This document shows positions 22,063 through 34,600 of a stretch of DNA of 64,000 nt, in pieces. The notes under the pieces are model-generated. The model was not told where the DNA came from. It was given only the letters and a program-made list of their open reading frames with translations, and made no database searches. Position 1 is the first letter of the stretch. Every line of letters begins with the position of its first letter. Position numbers and translations under genes: made by a program. Source of the stretch: Camphora micrantha (taxonomy: Eukaryota > Streptophyta > Magnoliopsida > Laurales > Lauraceae); contig QPKB01000001.1 in assembly GCA_003546025.1 (NCBI GenBank), forward strand, positions 85,809,208 to 85,873,207. Reading direction: 5' to 3'.

Positions 22063-22437
22063 TGTAGGATCTTACACCCCATTGAGCTACCACTTATCCC
22101 AAAACCAATTGGTGATGGGAAACGACACAACAATGGTTTTATGGTGAGGGCGATGGCTCAACCACAATTATGACTGCTCGAGAGCGAGGGTGGACGTTGA
22201 CCTCAAGAATCCCTCCCTCAATGGGACACCCGCCGCGACTCTTGCTGCACAACTCGCAAGAACACTCGACCTATCAGGCTCTGATGCCACTTGTATGATT
22301 TTATACCCCATTAAGTTACCACTTATCCCAAAACCAATTGGTGATGGGAAACGGCACAACAATGTTTTTATGGTGAGGGTGAGGGCTCAACCACAATTAT
22401 GACTGCTCAAGAGCGATGGTGAACGTTGACCTCAACA
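22063..22437 (-). mobile_element. TRIM retrotransposon (375 bp) nested in the hAT element
   Basis: Two 146-bp direct repeats (22063-22208 and 22292-22437) flank an 83-bp interior. On the minus strand the 5' LTR is followed after two bases by TGGCATCAGAGCCTGA. This differs by one base from the usual initiator-tRNA-Met binding site TGGTATCAGAGC. A purine tract GAGGGAGGGA lies just before the 3' LTR. The flanks GTTAG and GTCAG fit a 5-bp duplication with one change. The LTRs differ at about 14 positions by eye, so the insertion is old. It encodes no protein. Confidence 0.86.
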
Positions 22438-22478
22438 GTCAGAAATTTAGTGAAGACAAAAAAGGCTATCATATACTA

Positions 22479-22683
22479 ATTGGTTTATTTACTTATAAAA
22501 TTGGCGTTGATTTTACTAGCAGCGACTGTGACGGTAGAAAGAGCTTTTTCAGCAATGAAATACGTAAATAACATGTGGATGAGAGATCAATAGATGAATG
22601 ATTGTTTGGTCACACATATTGCAAATGATATGGTTGCAAGTGTTGATAATGATAAGTTATTATACAACGATTTTAATACATAA
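22479..22683 (+). pseudogene. hAT transposase C-terminal dimerisation domain, broken
   Basis: The frame reads 'LVYLLIKLALILLAATVTVE', then 'RAFSAMKYVNNMWMRDQ', a stop (TAG where a Trp codon TGG is expected), and 'MNDCLVTHIANDMVASVDN'. This is the signature of the hAT dimerisation domain of the plant zinc-finger MYM/TTF-like class. The domain ends at a normal stop just inside the element. No intact transposase remains. Confidence 0.85.
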
Positions 22684-22971
22684 AAACCAACTAAGGGCAG
22701 CTGTAGTAGTTTATATATTTGGATTTTCTTTTTAGATTAAGAACTACTAGTAACAATGTATTAAAATTTCTTTTCTTTTTTAGAACTCAATATTATCTTT
22801 TTCGAATTATTGGAAATAAATTATTTGATAATTTTATATTATATTTGTCAAATTATCGAAAGCAGATGACCGATGTTGATAAAGGGGAAAATAAATTGAT
22901 TTGATTCGCGAAAGATAAGTCTTCTGTTGACCCCACTAATTTGAATTCGTGGAGCAGCCATTGATCATAAG

Positions 22972-25900
22972 AAAGTTGTGGTTTGCATCTCCATATTATA
23001 TCTTTTTTTTTCTTCTTCTCTTTTGCTATGGATCCAACTTATATCGTTTGCCAGTCACCTCTTTAATAATTCTTTCTAAAGCATATTTGGCCATCGAAAT
23101 TCTATGTATTCAATTTCATGCAAACAAACATGGCCTCGCATGTATGAGCTGTTGCTCCACTTAATGGACCAAGTTTGGACTGTGTCCACCTCTTTTGACC
23201 TTCAAATGAGTGTGCACCAGGATGACCATGTTTCAGTTGACAAAAAGTCTACACAGCCCGGGATTTTTGTCTCGGCTGTGGCACGACCCATGAGATCCAA
23301 CGGCTCTCATGGGGACTGCTGGTCAGTTGATGCCTAGGTAGAGTAGAATCCACACCTATGAGCTCTGTCCTACATGAGTGTCAGCATCAGTCGAACTCAA
23401 CCCAACATGACTCCACTCACCATTTCGCCAAAATGTTGCACGATATGGCACGTCCAAACACATTATAATAGCACTTCTTGTAAATTATATTATACATGGC
23501 TGGTCAGAAGCTGCTGCTGACAAATAGGCAGGAGAAGAAAACGATTTCATACTTCAGTATTAGTTGATGAAAGAAGACATTAAAATATCCTCAACTTGCA
23601 GTCTCTGCAGTTTATATGTGGGCAGAAGCATCATTCTCATATGCTATCTTAAACTATTCTCATTAGTGCCGTCTCAATAGTTGCATAATTCAAAGAAATC
23701 AATGTCTTCAGTTAGAAAAATATTGTATTGTTTGACATCACTTGTGATTCTAAGCCTACTTTCTTTAGGATCATAACCTTCATAATTATAAGTTTTGGAG
23801 GTTATTCTATAATCTATATCCTTCTTTCATAACATTTTATATTTCAATCTTCTTTATGCTGATTGTTTCTTAAAATCTGTCTTTCATTTGGACCTGGATT
23901 TCGTCCCTTTGCCGCTGACTCTCTTATATAATTTCTCTACTATTTGTCTATAAGCAAGGGCAGAACCAAGAAATATGCCTTGAGGGTGGCCACTATGAAA
24001 AAAGAAACTTTCTGGGGGGCTCAAAATCTATTGAAGTTTTCATAAATTCTCGAAAATGTCAGAAGCGCCATGGCCATGGCCAGGGCCACACCCCAGCCCC
24101 CAGTTTCACCCCAGTCTGTAAGATAATATCATTTTAGATAACGCACGCTTCTGAGCTTGATAATTTTATTGGAATACCTATTTTAATGGAAAAAAAATCT
24201 AAAAATTAATTAGTAGAGTTAATGGTGAAATTATATTAACCTATTTGTTCAACCACCACTGGACTTTTAAGATTTCTAAAATATGGCTCTTATGGGCCAA
24301 AAGTGAAGGTTCCAAATGCGCCATCAGATGTACTTTATGATAATAAAAGAGTTGTCCACTCTCCACACTAGTCTCATTCTATGGAAGATATGATCTCCTG
24401 CAAGCAACATGATGCGGGGAAAATGGATCGGTGCTTTGATCGCGAAAACCTGTCTTTAAAATTTAGGGGTGGCCCAAGTGGGTTCTCCCCCTGTGAAGGA
24501 TCAGGATGGAAACTCTCGCTTCCACATCCCACATCCCAATGTTCGTAGGAGAATATTTTTCCTTATTTATGCCTTAACTAAGACCCTTCTTTGAACTATG
24601 GTTTGCATGAAGGGCCCACCAATGACCCAAACAACATTGTGATTGGGGGTGGTTGGCACGGTCACCCAACAGGTGAAGTCTTTTACTCGTTTCAGCATCC
24701 CATGCCTTTCAACGTGCATTACACGTGCTTGGACTATATGTGGAATTATACTACTTAGACTGGAAGTCTAGAATTTTCTCTTACTGTTCTGTGTCCCTTT
24801 CAAATTAAATTATATGAATCTGAGTAATAATTATAACATGCCCACAATAGAGCTGGCTGTCATTACCATGCACCCACCCACCCCTTCACATGGGCTCACC
24901 AATGATAGCCATAGTTCTAAAACTCGACTCACCAAACTTGGAAGGGCATTGAATCCAATAGCCCAAGGCAATTCTTACTAATTTTATAGTCGACTCAGTT
25001 TACTTGGTGTACCTTTTGATTGAATGATATAAGAGAAGAGACATAAATGAGACCCAACTTCTGTTGGGAATTAATTTCCTCCTCAATCCATTTTCCATTA
25101 GAGGAATGATTATTTGATTACTATATATGATTCTTTATTAATCAATTTTAAAAATTCATCTTCTAAAACTATGATGAATTCAATTTTATGGTAACAAACT
25201 GGCCCTTAATTTTAATTGTTTGAAAGATCATTTCAGGTTTTAGAATTTGAAACATATTAAAGGCAATTTCAAATCTACCCAAGCTGATTTGTGTGACCCA
25301 ACCAATAACCATGTTATCAAATAGGTTTTGAGAGTAAAAATTAAACAACATAGAGAGGTTGAGGCATTTGTAGGAATCTTTGGCTGGAGCATTTGGAAAA
25401 TTCTAAATGGTGTCCCCCCACAAAATAGAATTTCTAAATGCTATAGGGCAAAGTAGCAGTTATAAATTTCCAAGTCTGAGAACACAATCAGCCAAAAGTG
25501 ACATATTACATGGCTAGCTCAATTGATTCTCACCATTCAAACCTATTTAAATATAAAATCTAAAATTTCTAAAGACAACCACTATAGTCCTTTTAGTGAT
25601 TCAAATGCTCTCTAGGACTTGTTTGTGTGGCCTTTTATTAAAAAAAAAAAATAAAAACCCCCAAAGAAAGTGGAAATGATTTTTCACAATACTTAAAATT
25701 CCACATGTGGCATGATTGGAAAAGCAGAAAAAAAAAAAAAAAGGAACTAATTTATCCTCAATTCCATGGGGACAAGGTAGGATTTGACCGAATTTTCTAC
25801 AAAATTTGAAAAAAGTCGTATCCAGAATCAGTTTTCCACGTGTCTCTAAAGGGCCTGTTTACTTGTTGAAATTTCAGGAATTCTTGAATTCCTATACATA

Positions 25901-26316
25901 GTGGAATTCTTGAATGCTCTTCTAGGCATGAGCATCTAGAAATTCCATAAAAATATAAAGGGAGTGGAATTCCTGGATTCTCAAAGGTTAAGGAAGACCT
26001 TTCAAGTAGTTGGAATCTAAAAATGCTAGCGAAGAAACATGGAATTCATAAATTTCAGATGACATCATATCACATCATGTCAAAAAATTCTTAGACATGG
26101 TAAATTCACGACAGAAATTCCACTAAAAAATCAAGACCTAAAAATCTACCTTACGATTGAAATTTCAAAAAGATTTTTCTTACGGTGACACGACAGATCT
26201 TAATTGATTTCCTCATTATCACCGTGGGGAAAATCCTCATACGATCCGGACAGGCCAAATTTCAACTGCTGAAATTTTAATAGGTGGGCCCCATCCTATA
26301 ATTCCCCACAAACTCT

Positions 26317-26355
<39 letters not shown>

Positions 26356-26430
26356 AAACAAATATTGCGATGTTTTGGTTAAGGTGTCGTCATTTCGTCC
26401 GGTGCAGATACAAATAAGTACACACATGAC
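22972..26430. other. Intergenic region, repeats only
   Basis: I see no gene. A possible second hAT remnant begins near 23956 ('CAAGGGCAGAACCAAGAAAT', like the CA-GGGCGGAGCCA ends of this class) and fades by about 24120. A MITE-like stretch starts near 25852 ('GGGCCTGTTTACTTG') and runs to about 26290; sequence like it appears inverted at about 57470-57750. A poly(A) run of about 29 bases lies at 26321-26349. Confidence 0.5.
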
Positions 26431-26654
26431 ATGACACAATGGCACAGCTTAGCGCGCTCTCTCTCTCCTGTACACTGCAGCACAAGCGATGTAAAACGGA
26501 AGACAAGGGAATGAAAAAAAAATGCTGTCTTTTTCCTCTTCTTGTAGTTTCTGTTCTCTGCTTCCTCACCTTTTCATGGCGATGGAATCCACAGCAAAGA
26601 AACTCCCATCATCATCTTCTTCCAATGCTCTTCCAATCCCTCCTCCTTCGATCT

Positions 26655-27182
26655 GTGAGTTCTCTTCTTCTTCATCTTCTTCTTCTTCTCTTTCTTTCTT
26701 TCTTTATTTGTTATCTTCATCTTCTTCGATTCGAATGAATTCGATTTTCAAAAGCTTCTTCCTTCAATACTCTTTCAGTTTCTTTGATTTTTAGGGTTTG
26801 TAACTGCAACCGATCTCTGGACCACTGCCTTTTAACTTCCTTCCCTTGTCATTCTGAAAGTTGGGATTTTGGCACTGGCAGTTTTTTAGGGTTGGTGAGC
26901 GAGATAGGATTTTTGAAATGACTACACTTTTTTTTTTTTTAAATACCCTTCTGTTTGTAGTGTTGGATTTCCTTTTTCATGGATTTTTACATCATATGGA
27001 AGTCTGGGTTGAGTGCTTTGAGACCTGGACCACCCAAAAGATGCGATTTTTAGGGCTGAGCATTTTGGATGGGAATTTGAAATTTTGGGTTTAGAAATTC
27101 AAAACCAAGTTAAGCTCTTATCTTGCTTTCAATTTACTCATGAAGGTGATGGATTCATATTTCTAGTTCTATTTGTTTTCAG
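26655..27182 (+). other. Probable intron in the 5' leader of the kinase gene
   Basis: A donor ATCT|GTGAGTTC at 26655 and an acceptor TTTGTTTTCAG|GCGG at 27182 frame a T-rich, stop-laden stretch directly upstream of the kinase ATG at 27234. Leader introns are common in plant kinase genes. No transcript is available here to prove it. Upstream ATGs (for example 26439) would lie in the leader exon. Confidence 0.45.
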
Positions 27183-27233
27183 GCGGCATTGGGTCTATTT
27201 TCTAGCTTCTTCTTGGTTAGTGCCTACTGAAAG

Positions 27234-30200
27234 ATGGCGGACTCTGTGGATTCCATTTTGAATTTCCTGAAGCTGAATGGATTCACAGAGGCAGAGGCTG
27301 CTCTTCGTGGGGAGCTCAGTAATCGCTCAGAGTCTAATGGGTCTATTTCGAGCTATGTGATCGAAGGAGGAGAAGACAGTGTTATAAGAGTAAAAGACCA
27401 AAGTAAAGGTAGCAGAGGTTCTCAAAGTGGAGAGATTTCTAAAGAACTTATAGTGAAGGAGGTTGAAGGTGGCACTGTTACAAATGGTTCCATTACTAAA
27501 TTGAAATCTGTATCTGTTGGGGAAAGGAGTAAGGGTGGTGAGATTTTAGGCTTAGGGGAAAAGAGCGCTGAAAGTGCTTTCGGCGATTTGTATTCATGGA
27601 ACATCGATCCTGGAAATGGCAATGTTGATTCCTTTTTAAAGGATGACATCGCCTTTGCAAACAATTTCTCAGAGCTTCAGATATCGGAGCAATTGAAATG
27701 TTGTTCTGGTCCTGTTTTGGATAGAAAGAATTCTACTGGGGTTGTAGCTTCTAGAGAGAACTACAAAAGTGAGACAGATTCCATGGGAAGCATGAGTAGG
27801 CCACTAATTGATGTCATGCATGAGAGAAATCAGACGAGGGATCGTATTGTATTTGATCAGGCGCGTAAACCCACCAATGCTTGCTCTAAGGGTAAATTAT
27901 TGGATAATCCATGGTCAACAAGTGCGGGACACATGCAGTCTTCTCTGGACTCATGGAAAGATTGCTCTGTCAAAACTATTTTACCTTTCCCCATGGCTGA
28001 TTCATCATCCAATTATGATAATATATTTGGTTCTGGTAACGGTGTTAAAGAAGGGAAGCAGAAGTTGGGTAGCAATGATATGTGGGCGGCGAAAAAAGAA
28101 CATATCATTGAGATGGATCAACTGTTTGAATTGGGCAAGTCTCAAGGATGTTCAAATTTGAGGGATATTGGGAGCGTAAGGTCACACTCACAGATTGTGT
28201 CTGAGCGTCAAAAGGAAGAACTCCCACAGTTACCTCCTGTTAAGCTCAAGTTGGAGGACAAGTCAATAAGCATTCACTGGGATGAAAAGGTTGATCACCA
28301 TGTATCTGGAACAAAGATAACCATGGAAGATGAGTCTTTCTTCATAGGATCATATCTTGATATTCCTATTGGGCAAGAAATCAACTCTTCAGGTTTGTTT
28401 ATGATTCATTATAATGTTTTTAGCTTAGTATTGTTCCTTCTTAAGAGTAAACTGCTGGAGTTTATTAAAGCCATGAACACGTTTTTTTGAGATCAATTCT
28501 GAGCAACATCTTCCTCATTACCATTTTATGTTTGCTGTTCCTGAAGTCTTACTGTAAAGAAAAGTGGTGTTGCTAATTGTTATTCTGGATTTTGTGCTTC
28601 TGTCCTCACTCCTCATGCACCTTGATATTATCAATAGCGCCTCCTGTTGACTGAGGGTGTTCTGTAAATGTCCATTAAGCATTGTTTTGAAACTCCAACT
28701 TAGTTGGGGTCGTTTTCCTTTCATGGATGGGATAGGAAAATGGATTTTACATATGTAAATGTTACATATACAAAATGTCATATATGCAAATGTTACACAT
28801 GTGAAACTCATTATCAGGTTTATCAAAATCACCATTTTCTCATGAGTAAATGAGTCCATCCAACGGTTTTAGATTTGTTTGGATGTTTTTGATTTTTTCA
28901 CAAATTTCTTAAAATTCATGAAGCTTTAAGATATGGAACTAAATGTCTTGATGCTTATCATTAATATGAGTATATGGAATGGTCCGCAAATGTGCAGAAA
29001 ATTAGATCAATTGGTTGAAGTTTTGTTTGGATGTTTTTTAAAAATTACTCAAAATCTATAAAGATTTAAGATAATCAACTTAAAGGTCTCGGGATTTATT
29101 AGTTCAATAATAACAAATGAACGGTTTGGATTACAAATATGGGGTCCATAGGACTATTTTTTTTTTAATAAAAGTGGTTGATGGGATTTGATCCCATGAC
29201 CAATTGCATAACCAAATGCAATCATCACATGAAGCATGTGTGGCGCCTTTGTGCAAGTGTGAGACGTGAAATAGTTTCATGACTGTTTAGGTATGAAAAT
29301 TTTAGTGTGAAAATGGCCTTATATACACACCATTTTCACATTTCATTTACGCATCATTGAGCACAAAATAAAAAAAATGATGCGTAACCATTATGCATGT
29401 GAATCATTTACACGTGTAAATGAGTGCAACAAACGGCCCTTTATAGAAAGAGTAGAGGCTCTGTAGGATGTTAGGTCCACTAATACTTTGTTGTTGGTTT
29501 TACTCTTTAAATGCATCCTCCATTCTGAGAGAGAGAGAAAGAAAGAAAGAAGGAAAAGAAAGAAAGAAAGAAGGCAGTATTCATATTCCAACTCTAGAAA
29601 GTATGCCAAGAATCAACCAAAGACAAGTGAAGCCAACAGCAAATTTTTTTTTCAATTAATTAATTTATTTGGAATATTCTCAACTTTAACACTTTGTTGT
29701 TGAAACTTGAAACTACATAACCTTGTAGCTACCAAAATTACTTTTTCTTTTGGCGTAATGAAAGTGGAATATTATCACTTATTATTAAAGTCTTTCAATG
29801 GTTCATTACAATAATTTCCACTTTTGGGACTATGACTGGGCTCTTCCTTACTTTTCATGGTTGGAGGATGAACTTTTTGATAAGTTTGCATTATGCAATG
29901 TGCATGGTCTTTGCTCCAGTACACTGCTGTGCAGTGCATTTCATTTTGAGCCTAATATCAGTTCCTTCTTTGCTGTATTCTTTGTTCTAAACAGGGGGAA
30001 AGAGGACCGTTGGGAGTAGTTGGCTATCTGTAAGTCAAGGAATTGCTGAGGATGCTTCTGATTTAGTGTCTGGTTTTGCAACTATTGGTGATGGATTGAG
30101 TGAATCTATTGACTATCCAAATGCGTATTGGGATTCTGATGAATATGATGATGACGAGGACGTTGGATACATGAGACAGCCTATCGAAGATGAGGCCTGG

Positions 30201-31638
30201 TTTCTAGCTCATGAAATCGACTACCCAAGTGACAATGAGAAGGGGACAGGGCATGGGAGTGTCCCAGAACAGCAGGAAAGAGGTCCGATTAAAGATGAAG
30301 GTGATGACCAATCATTTCTAGAGGGGGACTCATACTTCTCTGGTGAGCAGTATATTCGGTCAAAAAATATTGAACAGGTAGCTGCATCAGAGGGTCCTAC
30401 GGGTCTCTCAATGTCTGCAATGAATAAGAGAACGAATGAAAATGATTTGATAGTTCGGTATGATGGACAATTGATAAATGAAGAACTAAATTTGATTCGT
30501 TCTGAACCTGTTTGGCAGGGGTTTGTCACTCAGGCTAATGATCTCATTATGTTTGGCAATGGGACTGTTATAAATGAAAGTGAGCGACCTAGGCATGATG
30601 ATCTTTGCGTAGGCGATAACCGACATGGTTCAGTTAGATCGATTGGTGTAGGAATCAGCAGTGATGTGGCAGATGTTGGCAGTGAAAGACGAGAGAGTCT
30701 GGTTGAGGGAAGTAGTGAAGGGGATTTGGAATATGTTCATGATAACGATGCTAGGAACAGGCGGTCCAGGCATTTACAACATGCCCCAAATAAGAGTTAT
30801 CTTGAGCGGTCAAACAGGGATGATACAAGGGCAGCCAAACTGCTGGAAAATAAATATGTTGTTGGGCCTGAAAGTGGTGCTCTGGGAACAAATTACTGCA
30901 ATGGAAACTTCTCTTTCCCACCTCCCTGGAGTTCTGGAGATGGAATGCAGGCAGACTCCAGCAAAGCATCATGGTTAAGCAAGGGTAATGCAGTGGCTCA
31001 TGATGAAACAGATCCTTGTGTTAATGGTTTGATGGGAAATGATGACATTCTTGCTGCATTGAGGCCAAAGAGTAGTGATTCTTCTCCTGAAAAGAGCTCA
31101 CGGGATGAAAATATTGCTGATACAGAGAGATCAATGAATTCAGCTTCATCCACGCCTTCAAATTATGGTTATACTGAAAGAAAGTGTGTCCAGAAAGGTC
31201 ACGATGACAAAGCAAGTGATGCACGAGAAGAAGACCCAGTGACAACACAAGAAGATGAGGAAGCAGCAGCTGTGCAAGAGCAAGTAAGACAGATACGGGC
31301 TCAGGAGGAGGAATTTGAAACTTTTGATCTCAGGATTGTGCACAGAAAAAACAGGCATGTTTGTTATTATCATCTAAAAAGAATGGTTTTTGGACAAACC
31401 CAAATCCATGTTGTGACCTTTACATGCACCAACTTTGTGATATGGCATTCACCTAGATGGACCCCATTAGGGAATGAGGGTTGTTGTGACAGAACAATAG
31501 AGGCGTTGAAGATTTGAGCACATTTAGGTGGATCCCAAGTCATGAGGGTTCATGGGATGTTTTTTAGGGCGAATGTGGTAGGCCGATTGCACAAAATAAA
31601 TATGGGGTTTAACTTGTGGTAGGTTTTGTAAGAAAGAG

Positions 31639-31670
<32 letters not shown>

Positions 31671-34600
31671 GTATATGTATATGTATATATATGTATATAT
31701 CGAACGTGAGAGCAACTCTTGGGGTCCATCTCCATGGTTTTTCTGTGTGTGGATACTGGAGAGACTATCTTTATGGTTTGTTCAGTAATGTCCTGTTCTT
31801 TCCTAACCTGCTTCTTCCATGATTCTAGGGATTTTTTGTTTGATTCATTTTGACTTGATTTATTTCTTACACGAATTTTTTATGTATATATATATTTTTT
31901 TTTACAGAACTGGCTTTGAGGAAGATAAGAACTTCAATGTTGTTCTAAATTCTGTGATTGCTGGGCGGTATCATGTTACCGAATATCTCGGATCAGCCGC
32001 ATTTAGCAAAGCTATTCAAGCGCATGACTTGCACACAGGCTTGGATGTTTGTGTGAAAATCATTAAGAATAACAAAGACTTTTTTGACCAGAGCCTTGAT
32101 GAAATAAAGCTTCTTAAGTTTGTTAACAAGAATGATCCTTCTGACAAATATCACATTCTACGTCTGTATGATTACTTCTATTACCGTGTAAGTGATTGAT
32201 TGTGCTGTTTTTTTATATTTTATTTCAAATACCTTCAAGTTGTTTCCTTTATCGATTTGTCTTTTACGCATGGGATATGGAAATGGGATTTATATATGTA
32301 AAACTCACATGTGTGAAACATAGTACAATGTTTGTTTGGAAGCACCATTTTTATGGGTAAATGATATGGGGGCAGAAAGAGCAAGAGCAAGAAAGGACCT
32401 ATATAAGTTTTGTTTATAACCTATTGGGCTCCAAGACCCCAAACTTTGGCAATGAACAGTTCGGATCATGAATTGGGAGCTCACATAAGTGCAGAAAATT
32501 TGAAAGGGGGATTAAGTTGTTCTTTTCATTTTTCGCATATTTCTCAAGGTCCATGAGGATCTAAGATATGAAACTTCATGCATTGGGGTTTAATTTGGAT
32601 CATGAATTTGGGGCCCATAGGACTGCGAAAAAAAAAGAAGAAAAAGGTCAGTTGATGGGTTTTGATCCCACAACTCATTGCAGGTGGAATATGAGGTGGG
32701 AGTTGTACTGGCACCTTTTGAGGTGGAAGGGGTTAAATGTTTTCACGCTTCTTGAAGTGCAAAAATTTTAGGCTGAAAACGACCCCATTTGCACCATTAT
32801 CACACCTCATTTACACATGTGATTTGTAAATGAGAGCTCAAACAATTCTATGCTTAAGTGCTACACGTGTAAATGGATGCAACGGATGACCCCTTAAATA
32901 TTTTGTCATTTCCATTTTCTGCTAAAATCTAGTTTCAAGTCATACCTATTTTTCTTATCTTATATAAGTTAATCTCGCTCCTTATATTTAGCTAATTATA
33001 TATTAATTTTCTTCGGGCTTGTCTCTGATAGACAAGTGGCACATGAACCGAGCCGGCATGCTTCCTCCTGAGTTTAGGTCTGTGATCCTATTTTCTAGCT
33101 GGTTGTCAGATAGGTGTGGCCTCTGTCTGCCTAGAGACCCAACTAGACACCTGTACCTGGATATTTGAGACAAAGGGCCTATTTTCTGAGATCTCTCTGG
33201 CCCTTTCTGAGATCTCTCTGGCCTATTTCAAGGGATAAACCAGCTTTGGCTAGTCTGTCCTGGCATGGTCCATGTCAGATACTACAGTTTAGGCCCTATT
33301 TTATTATTCTTGATACCAATTGCCACTTGTGTGGGTTCCTTTTCTTTACCTTTTTTCAACAAATTTGGCACTGGATCATCTGGATCTAGGTGCCTACCAA
33401 CATTTGGACAATTGCTTTGCAGATTGCAGAAGCACTGTTTGGAAGTCTGGACTTCTTTTTTATGCCTGGAGTATGATCTTGCCTAGGAAAAACTGTTCTT
33501 TGTTCATGGCTTGGCCTCGTTAAAAACATGTTGACTTGGCGTCAAGTTTGCTTGGTAGTGCAACTGGTTTAGCTATTGTGACAGCATGTTGACATTATAA
33601 TTTATAAGAGAATGTGTACTTTGGAGTTCGGACCGATTTAACTTGGATGAAACCAGAATGAGTTTTTTAAGACTTTTGATCGATACTTGGGTTGTGGACC
33701 ATTTTTATCTTTTATTTAAATACTATCTCTTGTACTTAGTGATCAGCTATACATGCCTTACCGTTGTGCAGGCATTGCTTAGAGGCCACAGTTCCACTTA
33801 TTGATTTGTAAAAGGAAAGGGAAAAAAAAGAGTCATCACTTATCTGATTTAGAACTGGATTAGAAAGAGAAGAATATTACAATGCGTGTGACATATATCA
33901 CGGCCCAGTGGAATCAGTAGCTTGATATTGCAGCTTGTTTCATTGTGGGAAGATGTTAGGTATACACACCCTTGCCAATAATCTCATATATCTATGCACC
34001 TGTCTCGTGCAGGAGCATCTGCTGATTGTATGTGAGCTTCTTAAGGCAAATTTGTATGAGTTCCACAAATTCAATCGAGAATCTGGGGGAGAGGTTTACT
34101 TTACCATGCCAAGGCTGCAGGTTTGTGTGCAGTTAGACTTGTTATTGCTCAAAGCTCTTTGTCTTCAATTCTGCATTTGATCTCTGTGAAGTGCTGGATT
34201 ATGAAAAATGTCATGGAACTATACTGGTGCAGTCGATTACTATCCAATGCTTGGAGTCACTTCAGTTTCTACATGGCCTTGGCCTTATTCATTGTGATTT
34301 GAAGCCTGAGAACATTTTGGTGAAAAGCTACAGCAGGTGTGAAGTGAAGGTGATTGACCTCGGAAGTAGTTGCTTCCAAACAGATCATTTATGCTCATAT
34401 GTGCAGTCTCGGTCTTATCGTGCACCCGAGGTTATCTTGGGCCTCCCATATGATAAAAAGATAGATGTCTGGTCACTTGGCTGCATCTTGGCAGAGCTTT
34501 GCACTGGAAATGTAAGTCTGTTGTTTTGTTGTGTGGTATAAATATAAATTGATCTGGGTGCTGTCTTTCAGTTTTCGTTCTCATCAGTAATATCAAATTG

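Larger units (their letters stand above)
21716..22963 (+). mobile_element. Decayed hAT transposon with target duplication
   Basis: The left end CATTGGCGGCGCCAC and right end GTGGAGCAGCCATTG form imperfect inverted repeats with CA..TG termini. They are flanked by ATCTTAAG (21708-21715) and ATCATAAG (22964-22971), an 8-bp duplication with one mismatch. Inside are a remnant of the transposase C-terminal dimerisation domain and a nested TRIM element. Most of the transposase is missing. Confidence 0.78.

Noticed and set aside
22190..22402. 70-codon ORF
   Set aside because: It spans TRIM LTR and interior sequence and is not a gene.
31355..31517. Coding continuation of kinase exon 2 past the GC donor
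   Set aside because: The extension has no kinase similarity and ends in a stop; the next exon joins perfectly through the GC donor.
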